23,278 bases of DNA, taken from NCBI GenBank assembly GCA_016209865.1, contig JACQVL010000188.1, positions 1 through 23,278 of the forward strand, given 5' to 3'. Of the stretch, positions 14,005 through 22,051 are shown one piece after another (position 1 is the first letter of the stretch; every line of letters begins with the position of its first letter). The notes beneath the pieces are model-generated. The model was not told where the DNA came from, did not search any database, and was given only the letters and a program-made list of their open reading frames with translations. The stretch comes from Candidatus Latescibacterota bacterium. Lineage in GTDB: Bacteria; JAAXHH01; JACQVL01. Both the position numbers and the translations under genes were made by a program.

Positions 14005-17000
14005 ATGATCAACCGCATCATCGAATACTGCGCGACCCATAGATTCGTCGTGTTTCTGTTCATCGCGGCGCTCGTCTTCGCCGGGCTGTGGTCGATGCTG
14101 AACGTCCCGCTGGATGCCATCCCTGATTTGTCAGATACGCAAGTGATCATCTATTCCCGCTGGGATCGCAGTCCGGACATCATGGAAGACCAGGTGACCT
14201 ACCCGATCATCACCGCGATGCTGGGCGCGCCAAAGGTGAAAGACATCCGGGGCTTTTCCGACTTCGGCTACTCCTACGTCTACGTCATCTTCGACGAAGG
14301 CACGGACATCTACTGGGCACGGTCGCGGACGTTAGAGTACCTGAGCAGCATCCTCCCCCGGCTGCCGCAGGGGGTGCAGGTCGAACTGGGGAAGGACGCG
14401 ACCGCCGTCGGCTGGGTGTTCCAGTACGCCTTAGTCGATACGACCGGCCAGCACAGTCTGGCGGAGCTGCGGAGCTTTCAGGACTGGTACCTCCGGTACG
14501 CCATCCAGAGTGTGCGCGGAGTGGCTGAAGTCGCCCCGGTCGGCGGGTTCGTGCGACAGTACCAGGTGAACATCGACCCGAACAAGTTAGCCGCGTACAA
14601 CATTCCCCTGGAAGAAGTCATCGAGAAAATCCGGATGAGCAATAATGATGTTGGCGGACGGTTGGTGGAGTTCACCGGACGAGAATACATGGTCCGCGGA
14701 CGCGGGTACGCCCGTTCGACGACCGACCTGGAGCAGACCGTGGTGATGGTCAACCCGCAGACCGGGACACCCGTGCTGGTGCGGGATTTGGGGACGGTCA
14801 CGCTTGGGCCGGACATCCGGCGGGGTCTGGCCGAGCTGGACGGGAAGGGGGAGACGGTCGGAGCGATCGTCATCATGCGGTACGGGGAGAACGCACTCAA
14901 GGTGATCGATCGAGTCAAGGAACGGCTGAAGGACCTCGAACCGACACTCCCGCAAGGGGTGGAGATCGTCACCACGTACGATCGGGCGGAGCTGATCGAG
15001 CGGTCGATCGAGACGCTGAAGGACACGCTGACCGAGGAACTGGTCATCGTCAGCCTGATCATCCTGATCTTCCTGTGGCACATCCCGAGCGCGATGATTC
15101 CGATCGTGACCATCCCCATCACGATCATCATCGCCTTCATCCCGATGAAGATGATGGGGTTGACCTCCAACATCATGTCGTTAGGCGGGATTGCGATCGC
15201 TATCGGGGCGATGGTGGACGCGGCGATCGTCGTCGTCGAGCAGACGCACAAGAAATTAGAGCACTGGGACGCGGAAGGCCGGCCGGGACGGTACCAGGAT
15301 GTCGTCATCAGCGCCGTGAAGGAAGTCGGAGGGCCGAGTTTCTTCGCCCTGCTCGTCATCGCCGTCTCGTTCATCCCGGTGTTCACCTTAGAAGGCCAGG
15401 AAGGCCGGCTGTTCAAGCCGCTTGCATTCACGAAGAACTTCTCGATGGCCATCGCGGCGGTGCTGGCGATTACCCTCGACCCGGCGATCCGACTGCTGTT
15501 CACCCACATGAAGGCATACAACTTCCGGCCGCGGGCGCTGTGCGCCCTCACCAACGCGGTGCTCGTCGGGACGATCCACAGCGAGGAGCGCCATCCGTTG
15601 AGCCGCATCCTCATCCGGATGTACTATCCGGTCGTCGAGTTCGTCCTGCGCCGCCCCTGGAAGGTGATCATCGCGGCGATGCTCATCGTGGCCGCGACCG
15701 TGCCAATCTACGGGCGGCTCGGGTCGGAGTTCATGCCCCCGTTGAATGAGGGGGTCATCCTCTACATGCCCACCACCCTGCCGGGTCTGTCTGTGGCCGG
15801 AGCAACCGACCTGCTCCAGACGCAGGACAAACTCCTCCGCGCGTTCCCGGAAGTCGAGCGGGTGTTCGGCAAGGCGGGACGGGCGGAGACGGCAACCGAC
15901 CCGGCTCCCTTCTCCATGATGGAGACGGTGGTGGTGTTGAAGCCGGAAGCTGAGTGGCGGGAAGTCCCGACCTGGTACTCGTCCTGGGCACCGGAATGGC
16001 TCAAGAAGCCGCTCCGTCATTTCTGGCGGGACCGGATTACAGTTGAGCAACTCACGGCGGAGATGGACAAGGCACTCCAATTGCCTGGCACAACCAATGC
16101 CTGGACGATGCCCATCAAAGCTCGTGTGGACATGCTGACGACCGGCGTCCGCACCCCGGTGGGCATCAAAATTCTCGGACGAGATGTTCAGACGATCCAG
16201 CAGATCGGGGAGCACATCGAGATGGCCCTGAAAGACGTGCGCGGGTCGCGGTCGGTCTACGCCGAGCGGGTGGCGGGCGGGTACTTCCTCGACTTCACGC
16301 TCAAGCGGCCAGAACTCGCCCGGTACGGGCTGACGGTCATGGACGTGCAGAACGTCATCATGTCCGCCGTCGGCGGGGAGAATGTGACGACGACCGTGGA
16401 GGGTCGCGAGCGGTACCCGATCAACGTCCGCTACCTGCGGGATTTCCGGAGCAGCGTCGACCGGCTCCGCCGGACGCTCATCGCCACGCCCAGCGGGGCG
16501 CAGGTCCCGATGGCGCAAGTCGCAGACGTCCAGCTCCTCTCCGGTCCGTCGATGATCCGCGACGAGAACGGCATGTTGAGCGGGTACGTCTACGTAGACG
16601 TGGCCGACCGGGACATCGGGGGCTACGTCACGGAAGCGAAGCAGGTCATCCATGAGAAAGTCCAGCTTTCGCCCGGCTACAGTCTCGTCTGGAGCGGACA
16701 GTACGAGTACATGGAGCGGGTCAAGGACCGGCTAATCGTTGTCCTCCCGTTGACGTTCTTCATCATCTTCGTCCTGCTCTACTTCAACACCGGGTCGGTG
16801 GTGAAGACGTTCATCATCTTTCTCGCCGTGCCGTTCTCGGCGGTCGGGGCGATCTGGCTGCTCTACTTCCTCGGCTACAACATGAGCATCGGCGTGTGGG
16901 TCGGTCTGATCGCGCTGATGGGGGTGGATGCGGAAACGGGAGTGTTTATGCTGCTGTACCTGGACCTCGCCTACGAGGAGATGCGCAAGAACGGCCAGAT

Positions 17001-17298
17001 GCGGTCGTGGAACGACCTGCGGGAGGCGATCATCCACGGCGCGGTCAAGCGGGTGCGCCCGAAGGTCATGACGGTGGGCGTCATGTTTATGGGACTGTTC
17101 CCCATCATGTGGTCGACCGGGGCGGGGGCGGACGTGATGAAGCGGATCGCCGCGCCGATGATCGGGGGGATTTTTACGTCGTTCATCATGGAACTGGTCG
17201 TCTACCCGGCGATCTACGCGATCTGGAAGTGGCACAGCGAGGTGAAGCGCCTAACCCCCGGCCCCTTCCCTGAGAGGAACGAAGGAGGTTCAGCATGA
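14005..17298 (+). CDS. cusA: CusA-like heavy-metal RND efflux pump (copper/silver type)
   Basis: A 1097-residue inner-membrane proton antiporter with the two repeated halves of 12-helix RND pumps. Copper/silver type is supported by three Met in the contexts of the E. coli CusA substrate triad (Met573, Met623, Met672): YMPTTLPG, FSMMETVV and RVDMLTTG. The proton-relay acidic residue is present in GAMVDAAIVVVEQ, the Glu in GVDAETGVFML, and the Lys in RVRPKVMTVG. It is about 50 residues longer than E. coli CusA. An inserted segment around WYSSWAPEWLKKPLRHFW lies in the periplasmic pore domain, and the last 15 residues (LTPGPFPERNEGGSA) are encoded by an interspersed repeat. A GAGG motif seven bases ahead supports ATG 14005. 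The stop overlaps the next start (ATGA). Confidence 0.96.
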   Translation: MINRIIEYCATHRFVVFLFIAALVFAGLWSMLNVPLDAIPDLSDTQVIIYSRWDRSPDIMEDQVTYPIITAMLGAPKVKDIRGFSDFGYSYVYVIFDEGTDIYWARSRTLEYLSSILPRLPQGVQVELGKDATAVGWVFQYALVDTTGQHSLAELRSFQDWYLRYAIQSVRGVAEVAPVGGFVRQYQVNIDPNKLAAYNIPLEEVIEKIRMSNNDVGGRLVEFTGREYMVRGRGYARSTTDLEQTVVMVNPQTGTPVLVRDLGTVTLGPDIRRGLAELDGKGETVGAIVIMRYGENALKVIDRVKERLKDLEPTLPQGVEIVTTYDRAELIERSIETLKDTLTEELVIVSLIILIFLWHIPSAMIPIVTIPITIIIAFIPMKMMGLTSNIMSLGGIAIAIGAMVDAAIVVVEQTHKKLEHWDAEGRPGRYQDVVISAVKEVGGPSFFALLVIAVSFIPVFTLEGQEGRLFKPLAFTKNFSMAIAAVLAITLDPAIRLLFTHMKAYNFRPRALCALTNAVLVGTIHSEERHPLSRILIRMYYPVVEFVLRRPWKVIIAAMLIVAATVPIYGRLGSEFMPPLNEGVILYMPTTLPGLSVAGATDLLQTQDKLLRAFPEVERVFGKAGRAETATDPAPFSMMETVVVLKPEAEWREVPTWYSSWAPEWLKKPLRHFWRDRITVEQLTAEMDKALQLPGTTNAWTMPIKARVDMLTTGVRTPVGIKILGRDVQTIQQIGEHIEMALKDVRGSRSVYAERVAGGYFLDFTLKRPELARYGLTVMDVQNVIMSAVGGENVTTTVEGRERYPINVRYLRDFRSSVDRLRRTLIATPSGAQVPMAQVADVQLLSGPSMIRDENGMLSGYVYVDVADRDIGGYVTEAKQVIHEKVQLSPGYSLVWSGQYEYMERVKDRLIVVLPLTFFIIFVLLYFNTGSVVKTFIIFLAVPFSAVGAIWLLYFLGYNMSIGVWVGLIALMGVDAETGVFMLLYLDLAYEEMRKNGQMRSWNDLREAIIHGAVKRVRPKVMTVGVMFMGLFPIMWSTGAGADVMKRIAAPMIGGIFTSFIMELVVYPAIYAIWKWHSEVKRLTPGPFPERNEGGSA
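17250..17290. repeat. Interspersed repeat forming the 3' end of the cusA-like gene
   Basis: Bases 17250-17269 are identical to 11101-11120 (CCTAACCCCCGGCCCCTTCC). In frame they encode LTPGPFPER, the familiar translation of this kind of intergenic repeat. The element also supplies the GAAGGAGG ribosome binding site of the next gene. Confidence 0.85.
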
Positions 17299-17909
17299 GT
17301 ACGCGTGTTCAGCGTGGAGGTGTATCCATCGTCCTGGCGATGCTCTGCACCATGCTGCCCATCGCATCGTCTGCGCAGCATCATGGGGGGATGGATCATC
17401 AGGGAATGGCTGGACGTACGAGCGTCATTGTCGGGACGACGGAGGTGGCGCTGGAGGTCGTCGGAGCGGAGCCGGGGAAGGCGGGACAGGTTCTGGTTCG
17501 ACTGACGGATCGGCGCGGCGGGACCCCGATTTCGGACGCGACGGTGACGGTCGATGTCGAACGGATGGATGAAGCGAAGATGGACAGCACGCACCGGATG
17601 GAGGGGATGGACATGGGGGGTGAGAAGGCCGGATTACCAGCTGTCGAACGCGAAGAGAAGGGGGTGTATGTGCATCAGTACCAGTTCGACAAGTCAGACG
17701 GCACGTACCGCATCACCGCGCAGGTCTCAGCCCTCGGCGGGCGTCCGCTCGACACGCCGATCAGTGTGACGGTGACGCACACCGTCGCCAAGAAGAGCGG
17801 GCGAGGGATGATGGGCATGATGCATCCCATGCCTTCCGGGGTGTGGGGTATCGCGGCCATCAGCGCGGTGATGGTCGGGATGATGGTGCTTCGGGTTGTT
17901 CTGTTTTGA
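17295..17909 (+). CDS. Exported YtkA/FixH-like protein with His/Met-rich ends, membrane-anchored
   Basis: A 204-residue protein with a signal peptide ending SSA-QH (residue 27) and a metal-ligand-rich N-terminus (QHHGGMDHQGMAG). An immunoglobulin-like domain of the YtkA/FixH type follows (EVALEVVGAEPGKAGQVLVR, then GTYRITAQV). It carries a Met-rich insert (RMDEAKMDSTHRMEGMDMGG). The C-terminus has MMGMMHPMPSG and then a membrane segment (about 178-204). GAAGGAGG lies ahead of ATG 17295, which overlaps the cusA stop. In related proteins this fold sits in the periplasm and is often linked to copper handling. I infer a periplasmic Cu-binding accessory of the pump. The stop is followed by 244 bp that carry the next promoter; I see no clear terminator. 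Confidence 0.8.
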   Translation: MSTRVQRGGVSIVLAMLCTMLPIASSAQHHGGMDHQGMAGRTSVIVGTTEVALEVVGAEPGKAGQVLVRLTDRRGGTPISDATVTVDVERMDEAKMDSTHRMEGMDMGGEKAGLPAVEREEKGVYVHQYQFDKSDGTYRITAQVSALGGRPLDTPISVTVTHTVAKKSGRGMMGMMHPMPSGVWGIAAISAVMVGMMVLRVVLF

Positions 17910-18042
17910 ACATGACGGCATCAACATCGTAAAGCTCATCATCAGATGGGGGTCCGGCTACAGCAGCGACTCGGCTGGAAGCGGACGCGTTCGTGAAGAC
18001 AAGAAAGATGACCTTGCTGCGGTAGTAAACCGGCTACTCTTC

Positions 18043-18058
18043 AGGCATAGTTTTTGCT
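18043..18058 (+). promoter_or_regulatory. Sigma-54 (-24/-12) promoter of the Met-rich protein / phosphoketolase operon
   Basis: AGGCATA-GTTT-TTGCT has the invariant GG and GC at the correct ten-base spacing and a full TTGCT -12 element; only the first T of the -24 box is changed. Transcription would start near 18069, about 85 bases before the ATG at 18154. It lies in the 244-bp gap after the efflux operon. Confidence 0.7.
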
Positions 18059-18153
18059 GCTTGAAAAAATAGTCCATTCACGATGAATCAATCGTCATCC
18101 ATCGACCAGAACCCGGTGACTGTGTCACCACACCACAACCACGGAGGCACGTG

Positions 18154-18675
18154 ATGAGAACGTCATTGAAACCCTCGACAAGCGCTATCGGAGTCCTGGT
18201 GCTTGCCCTGGCCCTGGGAACGGCAGCCTGGGCGCAACAACAACATCGACACGGCTCCGGCTCAGGGATGGGCACCCAGCAACCACAGATGAGCACGATG
18301 ATGCAGCAGCACATGACTCAGATGGGCAACATGATCCAGAGGATGGATCAGCTCCAGGAGCGCTGTACCCAGATGACGCAAAGTATGGACCAGATGCTCC
18401 AGCGGTCCCAGAACCCGGAGAACTTACAGCGGATGCGCGACATGATGAGCATGATGGGGACTATGGCCAAGCAGACGAAGTCCCTCATGGAAAACCTCCG
18501 GACCACCATGCAAGGCCAGCTTATGATGCAAGACGAGGCCATGGCCCCGCACATGACGAAAATGCAAGACCACCTCAACGCCATGACGGAGCAGATGGAC
18601 GGCGCAGTCCGCACGATGGAGGCGATGACCCAGCAGATGGCCCGGACGAAGACGCCAGGCCCGAAGAAACCGTAA
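18154..18675 (+). CDS. Met-rich exported helical protein, probable periplasmic metal binder
   Basis: A 173-residue protein with a signal peptide (cleavage near AWA-QQ, residue 27) and a mature part with about 29 Met in roughly 146 residues. Gln is also abundant, there are a few His (HRHGSGSG, QQHM) and one Cys (QERCTQM). The rest is low-complexity and strongly helical with heptad-like spacing (MIQRMDQLQERC, MTKMQDHLNAMTEQMDGAV), suggesting a coiled coil. GGAGG six bases upstream fixes ATG 18154 rather than GTG 18151. It is the first gene behind the promoter at 18043. Such Met arrays bind Cu(I)/Ag(I), as in PcoE/SilE- or CopK-like proteins, but I see no true homology to these. I infer a copper sponge or chaperone; exact family unknown. 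Confidence 0.78.
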   Translation: MRTSLKPSTSAIGVLVLALALGTAAWAQQQHRHGSGSGMGTQQPQMSTMMQQHMTQMGNMIQRMDQLQERCTQMTQSMDQMLQRSQNPENLQRMRDMMSMMGTMAKQTKSLMENLRTTMQGQLMMQDEAMAPHMTKMQDHLNAMTEQMDGAVRTMEAMTQQMARTKTPGPKKP

Positions 18676-18679
18676 CACG

Positions 18680-19606
18680 ATGCTGAAGCGAAAGGAACCG
18701 GCCGCCGTGGCTTCTCGATGTTTCCCCCGTGACCGCACCCGTCGCCTGTTCGGCCTCATCCTGGCTGTCCTCTCTGTCGCCTGGTTTGGAGAACCGCTCG
18801 ATACACATGCCGGAGGACTCACCTACTCCGGAACCCTCCGCCTCGCCTCCGGGAGCTACATCGATACGACCCGGACGACCAGTTATTACCTGTTCTCCGG
18901 CGTGCGGTACACGGCCGGCCGGCTCCAACTCGGTGCCAGCACCGCGCTCATCCTGCAGAACACCGACTTAGTGGCCAACTCCGGGGCCGGCATGATCCCC
19001 TTCAATCGCCAGCATGGCGACAGCCAGCGCCGACATTCGCAATCGCCGGGCGGCGGGTCTCACGACAGCCCGATGATGAAACCCCTCATCGACGGCACCG
19101 GCACACGCCAGATGACCGCCGGGTTGGGAGACCTGTTCTTCAACGCCGACTATACTGTACACGCTGGCGGCAGCAACCGCCCGATCATCACGTTGACGAC
19201 CCAAATCAAGCTGCCGATTGCGAATGCCTCATCAGGGTTCGGGACCGGAGAGACGGATGGCCGGGCGGGCGTGGTCATCAGCCATCCGATCAGAACCAGC
19301 TTGATCATGGCCGATCTCGGCTACCTGTTCTTAGGCGATCCGCCCACCGTCGATTTCCGGAATGCCATGAGCTATGGATTCGGCTACGGTCAGTCGTTTC
19401 GAGGAGGACGGTATACCCTGGCCGTCTTCTACTCGGGCACGACCCGGATCGTGGACGGATACCCGCCTCCGCGGGAACTGAGCCTCGGCATGAATTACCG
19501 GGCCTCATCTCAGACTATAATGAATGTCTCCTTCTCGTTCGGACTCAGCGAGACGACCCCGGATGTCGGATTCTCCATCGGCACCACCCTCACTCTTGTC
19601 CCATGA
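18680..19606 (+). CDS. Outer-membrane beta-barrel protein of unknown role (MetA-degradation/'transporter' type)
   Basis: A 308-residue exported protein (or about 299 if GTG 18707 is used; AAAGGA lies some 11 bases before that GTG, while ATG 18680 has no good ribosome binding site). The signal segment ends near THA-GG. The rest alternates polar and hydrophobic residues, with Gly/Tyr-rich strands (TTSYYLFSGVRYTAGRLQLG, MSYGFGYGQSF, YTLAVFYSGTTRI) typical of a 10- to 12-strand barrel. It resembles the loosely defined phenol-degradation-associated transporter group. An exposed loop is rich in His, Gln and Ser (RQHGDSQRRHSQSPGGGSH). Position between a Met-rich metal binder (5 bp gap) and phosphoketolase (30 bp gap) gives no firm function. 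The C-terminus (TLTLVP) lacks the usual terminal aromatic residue. Confidence 0.7.
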   Translation: MLKRKEPAAVASRCFPRDRTRRLFGLILAVLSVAWFGEPLDTHAGGLTYSGTLRLASGSYIDTTRTTSYYLFSGVRYTAGRLQLGASTALILQNTDLVANSGAGMIPFNRQHGDSQRRHSQSPGGGSHDSPMMKPLIDGTGTRQMTAGLGDLFFNADYTVHAGGSNRPIITLTTQIKLPIANASSGFGTGETDGRAGVVISHPIRTSLIMADLGYLFLGDPPTVDFRNAMSYGFGYGQSFRGGRYTLAVFYSGTTRIVDGYPPPRELSLGMNYRASSQTIMNVSFSFGLSETTPDVGFSIGTTLTLVP

Positions 19607-19636
19607 ACGGTAAGCCCTGAAGAAGGAGGAACGATC

Positions 19637-22036
19637 ATGAATCAGCGCCCTCGCGCGACAGCGATCGCGGACGAGCGGAAGACCGGACTCGATCCTGACA
19701 CCCTGGCCACGATCGAGCGGTACCGCCGTGCGGTCAACTACCTGGCCGCCGCCCAGGTGTACCTCAAAGCCAACCCCTTGCTCGAACAGCCGCTGCGGCC
19801 GGAGCACATCAAAGACCGGCTGCTCGGCCATTGGGGCACGGCCCCGGGGATCAACCTGATGTACGCTCACCTGAATCGGTTGATTCTGCAGACCGATGCC
19901 GGCGTCTTACTGATCACCGGGCCGGGTCATGGGGCCGCGGCCAACCTGGCCAACATGTACCTGGAAGGCTCGCTCACCCACTACTACCCGGCACTCACCC
20001 ATGACCGGGCCGGACTGCTGCGGTTTATCCAGTGGTTCTCCTGGCCGAACGGGTTCCCCAGTCATCTCAACCCGGCCTTGCCCGGCGTGATCCACGAAGG
20101 CGGGGAACTCGGTTACGCGCTGGCGACCGCGTTCGGAGCGGCGCTGGACAACCCCGACCTGATCGTCGCCTGCATCGTGGGAGATGGGGAGGCCGAGACG
20201 GGGCCGACGGCCACCGCCTGGCACAGCACCAAGTTTCTCAACCCGGCGACGGACGGAGCGGTGCTTCCCATCCTCCATCTCAACAGCTTCAAGATTTCAT
20301 CCCCCACCATCTTCGGGACGATGACGAACGACGAACTGGAGGCGCTCTTCACCGGGTACGGGTATGGCGTGCACATCGTCGAGCAGACGGATCGGGTGGA
20401 TGAGGACATGGCGGCGGCGCTGTCCCAGTCGTACGATGACATCCGCCGGTTGCAGCGGGCGGCACGGTCCGGCCAGACGCCCGGCCGGCCGCGCTGGCCG
20501 ATGATCGTCCTTCGGTCGCTCAAGGGATGGACCGGGCCGCAGGAGATCGACGGGAAGGTCATCGAGGGGTCATTCCGGGCGCACCAGGTGCCGGGGAAAG
20601 ACCTCAAGACGAACCCGGCGCACCTGCAGGCGGTCGAGCGCTGGCTGCGGTCGTACCGGCCGCAGGAACTCTTCGACGAACAGGGACGCCCTGCCGAAGA
20701 CATCCTGACGTTGTGTCCCCACGGTGATCGTCGCATGGCGATGAACCCGCACAGCGTCGGCGGCAAGGTCCGCCAGCCGCTCGACCTTCCGCCGCTCGAT
20801 GAGCATGCCGTCGCCATCACGGGACGGGGAGCGACGCGGCTGAGCGGGATGGAGCGGCTGGGGGGGTACCTCCGGGACGTCATCCAGCGGAACCAGCACA
20901 CCCGCAACTTCCGGATCGTCTGTCCTGACGAACTGGAGTCCAACCGGCTGGGCGCGGTGTTCGAGGTCACGAACCGCCAGTACGCCTGGCCGATCCCGGA
21001 GGTCGCGGAACACCTCGGCCCGGATGGACGTGTCCTGGAGGTCCTGAGCGAGCACAACTGCCAGGGATGGTTGCAAGGGTACCTGCTCACCGGCCGCCAC
21101 GGGCTGTTCCCCTGCTACGAGGCGTTCATCTCGATCGTGGACGGGATGATGAATCAGTACGCGAAGTTCCTGAAATCGTCGTTAGAGATCCGGTGGCGCC
21201 TGCCGATCTCGTCGCTCAACTACCTCCTGACCTCCGAAAGCTGGCGGCAGGATCACAACGGGTATTCGCACCAGGGCCCGGGGTTCATCAACAACCTGAT
21301 GACCAAGAAGGGGCAGACGTACCGCATCTACCTGCCGCCGGATGCCAACTGCCTGGTCTCGACGATCGATCACTGCCTGCGGACGACGAATTACATCAAC
21401 CTCGTGATCGCGGGGAAACTCCCGATGCCGCAGTGGTTGTCGATGGCGGAGGCGGTCGACCATTGTCGGGTCGGCGCGTCCGTCTGGCGCTGGGCGAGCA
21501 CGCATGACGGCGAGGCCCCGGAGATCATCCTGGCCGGCTGCGGGGATAACCTGACGCTGGAGGTGATGGCGGCCGCGCAGATCCTCCGGGAGGACGTCCC
21601 GGACTGGCGCGTGCGCGTGGTCAACGTCACCGACCTGATGGTCTTAGGCATCCCGCAGAAGTATCCGCATGGCCTGGACGAAGGCCGGTTCCAGCGGCTC
21701 TTTCCCCTCGACTGTCCGGTGATCGTCAACTTTCATGGGTACACCGCGGCCATCAAGCAGCTCATCTTCGAACGGCCGCAGGACGAGCGGTTCGACATCA
21801 ACGGGTACCGCGAAGAGGGGACGACGACCACTCCGTTCGATATGCAGGTGAGGAACCGGACGAGCCGGTACCACGTCGTCATCCAGGCGGCGCAGAAGAT
21901 GGCGGCGCGCAACCCGGCCGTGGCGGCGCGGGCGGAAGAGGTCGTCCGGACGTACGAGCGCAAACTCAGCGAACACCGTCGCTTCATCGACACGAATGGG
22001 ATTGATCCGCCGGAGATCGCGGAATGGCGGTGGTAA
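19637..22036 (+). CDS. xfp: Phosphoketolase (xylulose-5-phosphate/fructose-6-phosphate)
   Basis: A 799-residue cytosolic thiamine-diphosphate enzyme, full length for the family. It splits xylulose 5-phosphate (and often fructose 6-phosphate) with phosphate into acetyl phosphate plus glyceraldehyde 3-phosphate (or erythrose 4-phosphate). Signature motifs are present: HWGTAPG, TGPGHGA, the diphosphate/Mg site GDGEAETGP followed by LNSFKI, IEGSFRAHQVP, the C-terminal active-site region HNGYSHQGPGFI, and DLMVLG. AAGGAGGA lies seven bases ahead of the ATG. It is followed after 15 bp by acetate kinase, which consumes acetyl phosphate, so the pair converts sugar phosphate to acetate and ATP. Co-transcription with a metal-related exported protein and barrel is unusual. 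Confidence 0.97.
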   Translation: MNQRPRATAIADERKTGLDPDTLATIERYRRAVNYLAAAQVYLKANPLLEQPLRPEHIKDRLLGHWGTAPGINLMYAHLNRLILQTDAGVLLITGPGHGAAANLANMYLEGSLTHYYPALTHDRAGLLRFIQWFSWPNGFPSHLNPALPGVIHEGGELGYALATAFGAALDNPDLIVACIVGDGEAETGPTATAWHSTKFLNPATDGAVLPILHLNSFKISSPTIFGTMTNDELEALFTGYGYGVHIVEQTDRVDEDMAAALSQSYDDIRRLQRAARSGQTPGRPRWPMIVLRSLKGWTGPQEIDGKVIEGSFRAHQVPGKDLKTNPAHLQAVERWLRSYRPQELFDEQGRPAEDILTLCPHGDRRMAMNPHSVGGKVRQPLDLPPLDEHAVAITGRGATRLSGMERLGGYLRDVIQRNQHTRNFRIVCPDELESNRLGAVFEVTNRQYAWPIPEVAEHLGPDGRVLEVLSEHNCQGWLQGYLLTGRHGLFPCYEAFISIVDGMMNQYAKFLKSSLEIRWRLPISSLNYLLTSESWRQDHNGYSHQGPGFINNLMTKKGQTYRIYLPPDANCLVSTIDHCLRTTNYINLVIAGKLPMPQWLSMAEAVDHCRVGASVWRWASTHDGEAPEIILAGCGDNLTLEVMAAAQILREDVPDWRVRVVNVTDLMVLGIPQKYPHGLDEGRFQRLFPLDCPVIVNFHGYTAAIKQLIFERPQDERFDINGYREEGTTTTPFDMQVRNRTSRYHVVIQAAQKMAARNPAVAARAEEVVRTYERKLSEHRRFIDTNGIDPPEIAEWRW

Positions 22037-22051
22037 GGAGGATTCCCGCTC

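Noticed and set aside
15388-16653. Open frame of 421 codons on the minus strand, and another at 14478-15614
   Set aside because: Both are antisense to the cusA-like gene. High G+C coding DNA leaves long open antisense frames; the translations are low in structure and match no family I know.
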